DNA of 38,448 nt from Hirudo medicinalis (Eukaryota; Annelida; Clitellata; Hirudinida; Hirudinidae), in the NCBI GenBank assembly GCA_011800805.1, contig MPNW01000085.1, forward strand, positions 200,800 to 239,247. Reading direction: 5' to 3'. This document shows positions 33,694 to 38,448 of this stretch, piece by piece (the first letter of the stretch is position 1; each line of letters begins with the position of its first letter). A program made the translations under genes and the position numbers. The notes beneath the pieces were generated by a model. The model had not been told where the DNA came from, did not search any database, and was given only the letters and a program-made list of their open reading frames with translations.

Positions 33694-36283
33694 TGTGTGA
33701 TTTCTTTTTCTGATTGTGCAGGTCGGTTCAGCACAATCTCATCAATTGTTTCCTTGCTGTGTTTGCTTTTTTCTTCTCTGTACTGGAAATTGTGTTTTTC
33801 TCGGATCCTAAAACAATTCCAACATCAGAACTAGTTTGGTAAAAACTAGTGATGATGGTGACTTTCAAGAAGTCTTGCATGAAACACTGCAGAAATCAAA
33901 TGCAAAAACGCTCTTTGTTTTGATTAGCTCTGATTACATTATTTTTAAAATCTAAGACGTCTTTATTGAATGTCTAAACTAGCAAGTAACATCCACGCAA
34001 TGTGGAGATCTCACTCGACTACTGACGGTGAACATCGGTTGCACTTGCAGCAGATTGCTATCTACAAAGCATCGTAGCTCTTGCCAGAAGACAGTTTGGC
34101 TCCAAAGCAAGAACGTAAGCAAGTATTTTTGGCGCAATAATTTGAGTGAACCCAGACATGGCGTATGTGTTTCTAGTGACAAATCGGTTGCAAAACCTAA
34201 CGCATTTCGATAATATTAAGGAATTTATTTGGGAATCATTTTTACAATCGCAAACTTAACGTACCACGATAAAAGGCAAATCGACAAAATTCAAAATAAT
34301 CCTCAGGTCGACATATTAGTCACTTCCCTCAAAAATATCAATGGTCAGCCGATAATGTAAACACATTTGAATTCAAATGTTTTGTAACAAAATATTTTTG
34401 TCAACAAAATTTAATGCAAAATGATATAGTTGTTAACAATAATTAAACTGGAAATGTTACAAAAATAAGTCACGATGTTTAGTAGCAAAACTCTAAAAAA
34501 GCAGGCGAGTTTGGCTATTTGCACCTTAACTTACATACAAGATTCGAGAAAAAATTTGTTTGAACAAGATCAAAACAATTAGTAGAAAACTTACGATTGT
34601 CAATAAGACCTCGAAATTAGATTTGGATGAATATTTTATTAGATGTATTTTGTCCGCTGCTTTCAGTCTGTTAAATAAAAGCCATATTGCGAGTCGCAGA
34701 CAAGCTTCACCACCATCATTGGCCAAGCAATTTAAAATTAACTATAATATTACATTAGTAAACTTAATCGAAAAAGGTTCTGAAATTAAGAAGACGTAAT
34801 CCTGACAATAAAAAATAAGTTTGAGTGAAAAACAATTTCTCAACAGAGAACTTTCTTGAAATAGCATGCTACAAATAAATGTAGAATACTGACAGTGGTC
34901 TCAACCTGTAATATCTTGTCTTCCGATATCTTTTTGTCGATTAAAGATCGATAGATAGCATTTCTAGCACTTGAGGACCGGTATCAGCCGCCCCCAATCG
35001 GCGACTAAAAAAAATCCTCCTGGAGAAAACCAATTATTCGCTGTAAGTGTTTGTTTGATGATCTGTTAAGTTCTAAAGGTGATTGTTCTGAGTTCATCAG
35101 TTCTGAAGCCACATATCACTATTGTGGTTCGACAATAATCAATAGTCTAGTCTCATAAGGTGCAATTCATTTGGAAAATGTGTTTAGTTATAATCTTTTC
35201 TTTTTTTTTTTGAGCTCCAGGCGGCTAACTTCTGCCACTTTGAAGCTAAACACAACTTTGTACCAATGGCATGAACACTAAGTTTTTATTTAAAGGTAGG
35301 GAGAGCTCTCAGTTGGACTTATTCGATATTGGCTTTGTATGAAATGCTAGACCCGGACATTGTTCTTGTGACATCCGCATTTTAGGTAGTTCCATCATAT
35401 GTGCTGTGCTGCCTTTGTATACACTTCGGAGAATTAATGTTGAACCTGTTAACCGCAACTAAGGAATAAAGGTAGGCTATTTGAAGTGTGTTACAAATAA
35501 TTAAAAACCAGTTTTATCGATAATTAAACACTTTTAAATTTTATTATTTTAGATTGAATGTGAAGGATAAATTTATCTGCACTTTTTGAATGCCAAATGT
35601 AATTCTTCTTTAGCACATGTGATCGTATATGCTAATTTGGCGTCTGCTGTGCGAAGCGCTATGTGATCGCCGTCAAATCTCATTAAAGTAATAGCCACTT
35701 AAAAAAAATGATCGCATTAAAATATGGTCTCATTCAATGCAAATTATGCCCTTAAATTTAAAAATTCGATTGACAAAAACAGAAGCCGAACAATGTAAAG
35801 GCTTTAGACGCAGGTAATACAGAGTTCAAAAGCAATAGTTTATAATGTTGGCAAAATGTCCATCTAATAAATATTATTTCAGTGAGTGGCTAATAGTTCA
35901 AGCGATATTTTAAATTTATAGTTACATTATAAACTTTATATTTGATATTTTAAACTATTTGAATGTAAGAATTTATTACAAAGTTATTCTATTAAAATTG
36001 CCTTATGCTGACTTCTTCCCACCTAATGAGATTCTTTTGGACGAACTCAAAAATGCTTTTCAATTAATAGTGACGCAATGACTTAATTACTTTGCTGAGC
36101 CACTTATGAATTGTTGTTGTAGGTTATGCGTTAGCAAAGGTAATAATATAAAAAGATAATTATTGTTAATTATTATTAATAATTATTATAAAGGGGTAGA
36201 TAAGTCTTTACGCTGACTTACAAAGAGGGATAACTCTCTTAGCAATTTCTCAGATTCAGCGACAATTGCTTCATTTGATTTAT

Positions 36284-36327
36284 GGGGGGGGGGGGGTAAC
36301 TATGGGGGGTAACTATGGGGGTATGGG
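36284..36327 (+). repeat. Cluster of four G-runs (13, 6, 5 and 3 G) with a TAACTAT spacer repeat
   Basis: A 13-G run, then TAACTAT, 6 G, TAACTAT, 5 G, TAT and GGG. The pattern is a decayed tandem of G-run plus TAACTAT and fits a G-quadruplex pattern on the plus strand. It is about 1.2 kb upstream of the VAV start. Confidence 0.8.
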
Positions 36328-37262
36328 ACTGTTCAACCTTTCCAAAATGTTTACGACATTCGTTGATAAACTTTTTTTCTCTAAAATCTCCTAATTAGAA
36401 TAAAACTATTCAAAAAGGTCCAAAACGACGATTCTGAACAGCTCTGAGTCTAATATCAATATTAGTCCAACTTATGACGATAATTCCCATTGTTACTTCG
36501 CTAACAGTTCGTCGACCCTAATGTAATTCAAATGTTAATATCCTCACGTGTACATTACCAGCATTATATGTCCAAATGGTCCCAAATCTATAAAAAAAAA
36601 TTTATAAAATGATAATGGAATCTAATCGACTAGGGCTAATGCCAGTTGTGTATGATGCATTGAATAGATTTCGTATTTTAAGAAATAGATTTTAAGGAAC
36701 GATATTAGGCGGCCTGCGTTTGGACTAGATTCACGATGACAATTATTATTCAATAAGAATTGCAATTTAATGTCTAAATAAATAATTTAAGCAACAATCA
36801 TTCATTTAATCAACATCATTCTCCTTGCTTACATCCTGAAAGGAATCAAGCCAAAAGCCAAGCGAAAGGCACCAGAGCAGTTATCAGTTATCAGAGCAGC
36901 CACATATAATTAGAAGCGTAATCACCGCGCAGACGTAAACATAACAAGGCCATATTTTGAGATCTGAGAAAACATAGTGACATTTTTACAAGTTTTATTC
37001 TGGTTAAAAGTCACTTATTCACTAATTTAAATAAATTAAAAATCTAAAATTCATTAGATGATTGTCAGAGGCAACTTTCTCTAGCAGGGTAATCTTTCAT
37101 AAGTAAATAGAAATACGAAGTTCCTTGTTGATGGATTGGATTGGCTGACGGGAACTGGAGAGAATCATTTACAACTTACCAAAAATGTTTCTCATTGAAC
37201 ATTGAAAATATTTTATTTTAAATATAATTCAAAATATCCAATCAAGGGCTCACGAGATCACC

Positions 37263-37279
37263 TATATATATATATATAT
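37263..37279. repeat. Short TA dinucleotide repeat upstream of VAV
   Basis: A run of eight TA units about 255 nt before the VAV ATG. It could serve as a TATA-like region or be a plain microsatellite. Confidence 0.7.
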
Positions 37280-37532
37280 CTGATTTTCGATTTTCATGTA
37301 TTTGGTTTCAACAACCATCTTCATATCTTGACAATTCAAATCTGGTCAGGTTTTTGACAGCTGACTGATGTCCAAACCATTCAAGATCTAAGCATTCGAT
37401 TTTATATTCTAAGCACTTAAAAAAAAACAAGTACAACAATTTCATACACAAATCGAAATAGTCTCCTTCTGAAAGAGAGAATTCTTCACAAATACGGCAT
37501 TATCAACTCTTAAATAACCACCTTTCCACAAG

Positions 37533-38207
37533 ATGGAGGACAGCCACGACTGGCAGAAATGCATCCGATGGTTGGAGGAATGCCAAATGATTCCAGCAGA
37601 TCACAAGCTTCTCACGTCCTCCATCGTTGGTCCAAAAGATCTGGCCGTGTACCTGAGAGATGGAGTCGTCCTTTGCCACCTGCTCAACAAGATTGAGCCT
37701 GGAATCATCGAAAACAAGGACTTCAGCCAGCATCCACAACTCTCTCAGGTAAGAAAATTCATGTTTTGGATGTCATTAATTAAAATTTTTTTTTTATGAA
37801 ACCTAGATTTCCAAAGTTTTTCATTATAATTTATTCTAAAAAAAAACATATGTCTCAGAGGGCCGTGCTTCTGCAACAGTTGTAATGAGTCGTGTTCGAA
37901 ACCCAGCTTGTACTGCCACAAGCGCCCTTGCGAAGGAGCGCTATTTAAATGGATAACAAAAAGCGCCTCTGACGCATATTGCGCTCCATAAATGAACTAG
38001 ATAATAACAATGTAACTTGATAATGTTTACATATTAATAATATTAATAAGTTATTGTTATGAATATTTTATTACGTTAACACATTTTCAGTTTCTCTGCA
38101 TGTGGAATTCCAAGGTATTCATTCAAAAGTGCAAATCAGGGTTTGAACTCTCGGACGCTGACCTTTACGATCCGTCTGACCTTTACCACTTACTTAATTT
38201 CGACAAG
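37533..38207 (+). CDS. VAV: VAV-family guanine-nucleotide exchange factor, 5' part only (CH domain)
   Basis: VAV proteins activate Rho/Rac GTPases downstream of tyrosine kinases; the N-terminal calponin-homology domain autoinhibits the DH domain. Two coding exons are visible: 37533-37748 (72 codons, phase 0, donor gtaaga) and 38091-38207 (39 codons, phase 0, donor gtgatc), giving the first 111 residues. Seen: WQKCIRWLEECQMIPADHK aligns with the VAV1 WRQCTHWLIQCRVLPPSHR region; LRDGVVLCHLLNKIEP is the CH signature; exon 2 starts FLCMWNSKVFI like VAV FLCLKNIRTFL and ends YDPSDLYHLLNFDK like FEAFDLFDVQDFGK. The acidic, DH, PH, C1, SH3 and SH2 parts lie beyond the window. The start ATG is in good context (acaagATGG). 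Another CH protein is possible but the exon 2 match favours VAV. Confidence 0.88.
37855..38010 (+). repeat. SINE-like element in VAV intron 1
   Basis: It contains a B-box-like GTGTTCGAAACCCAGC near 37892, a body with AAGCGCCCTTGCGAAGGAGCGC, and a tail with GCGCCTCTGACGC followed by ATAAATGAACTAGATAATAA. The GCGCCTCTGACGC word recurs at about 14971, and the GCTTCTGCAAC start resembles GCTCCTGCAAC at 4204. The boundaries are approximate. Confidence 0.5.
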
Positions 38208-38280
38208 GTGATCAGATTATTATGACAGCAGTTATAATAATAATAATAATGATAATGTTAATATTTATTAAAATATTTAA

Positions 38281-38364
38281 GATAATAATAATAATAATAA
38301 CAACAATAATAACAATAATAGTAGTAATAATAATAATAAAAATAATAATAATAACAACAACAAC

Positions 38365-38419
<55 letters not shown>

Positions 38420-38448
38420 TAATAATAATAATAATAATAATAATAATA
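38281..38448. repeat. AAT triplet microsatellite at the right window edge
   Basis: AAT array with AAC, AGT and AAAAT interruptions in VAV intron 2, running off the right edge. A smaller AAT patch precedes it at 38234-38251. Confidence 0.97.

Larger units (their letters stand above)
33694..37532. other. Divergent intergenic region between CLASP and VAV
   Basis: It contains the 5' ends and presumably the promoters of both genes (CLASP to the left on the minus strand, VAV to the right). On the CLASP strand an acceptor-like TTTCCAG (about 33784-33790) suggests a spliced 5' untranslated exon further out. No coding exon is supported; open frames are short and AT-rich. Notable items are the G-run cluster at 36284 and the TA repeat at 37263. 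Confidence 0.6.

Noticed and set aside
34526..34799. Open frames on both strands between CLASP and VAV
   Set aside because: Short AT-rich frames with no recognisable motif or splice context.
38222..38422. Open frame coding almost only Ile/Thr
   Set aside because: It is a translation of an AAT/ATT microsatellite in a VAV intron, not a gene.

Overview
The window is nuclear DNA from an animal, most likely an invertebrate bilaterian. It is AT-rich, crowded with ATT/AAT, AAC and GAT/CAT triplet microsatellites, and its genes are cut into many short exons by GT-AG introns. The gene set (pantothenate kinase, tetraspanin, CLASP, VAV) is animal. A lophotrochozoan such as an annelid or leech would fit the intron-rich structure and repeat load, but this species guess is weak. 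Both ends of the window lie inside ATT/AAT arrays. There is no prokaryotic, plasmid or phage content. Four protein genes were reconstructed by hand from reading-frame phase, splice sites and remembered family sequence. Layout: (1) 1-1629, AT-rich flank. (2) 1630-5444, + strand, a complete 7-exon pantothenate kinase (448 aa), which catalyses the first step of CoA synthesis. (3) 5445-7360, convergent intergenic DNA. (4) 7361-10322, - strand, a complete 8-exon tetraspanin (282 aa), including a 55-nt exon inside no obvious open frame. (5) 10323-13935, intergenic DNA with minisatellites, a CpG-rich patch and a palindromic CRE-like site. (6) 13936-33693, - strand, a complete 38-exon CLASP microtubule-stabilising protein. 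The exon sum is 4371 nt, an exact multiple of three, giving 1456 aa in the order TOG1, TOG2, Ser/Arg-rich linker, TOG3, linker and C-terminal CLIP-interacting HEAT domain. (7) 33694-37532, divergent intergenic DNA with a G-run cluster. (8) 37533 to the right edge, + strand, the first two coding exons of a VAV-family Rho guanine-nucleotide exchange factor (calponin-homology domain), truncated by the window. The four genes are not an operon and share no single pathway. CLASP (microtubule plus ends) and VAV (Rho/Rac signalling) are divergently arranged cytoskeletal genes about 3.8 kb apart, which may be coincidence. The most notable observations are an unusually high share of 5' splice sites with a pyrimidine at intron position +3 (18 of 52 inferred), GAT-type triplet repeats mostly in transcript sense in CLASP and PANK introns (including one sitting where a polypyrimidine tract should be), a tRNA-Glu-like SINE-type repeat family, a possible internal CLASP promoter placed where it would remove TOG1, and a CLASP linker with only one SxLP motif in place of the two vertebrate SxIP motifs. 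I see no convincing new multi-gene system.
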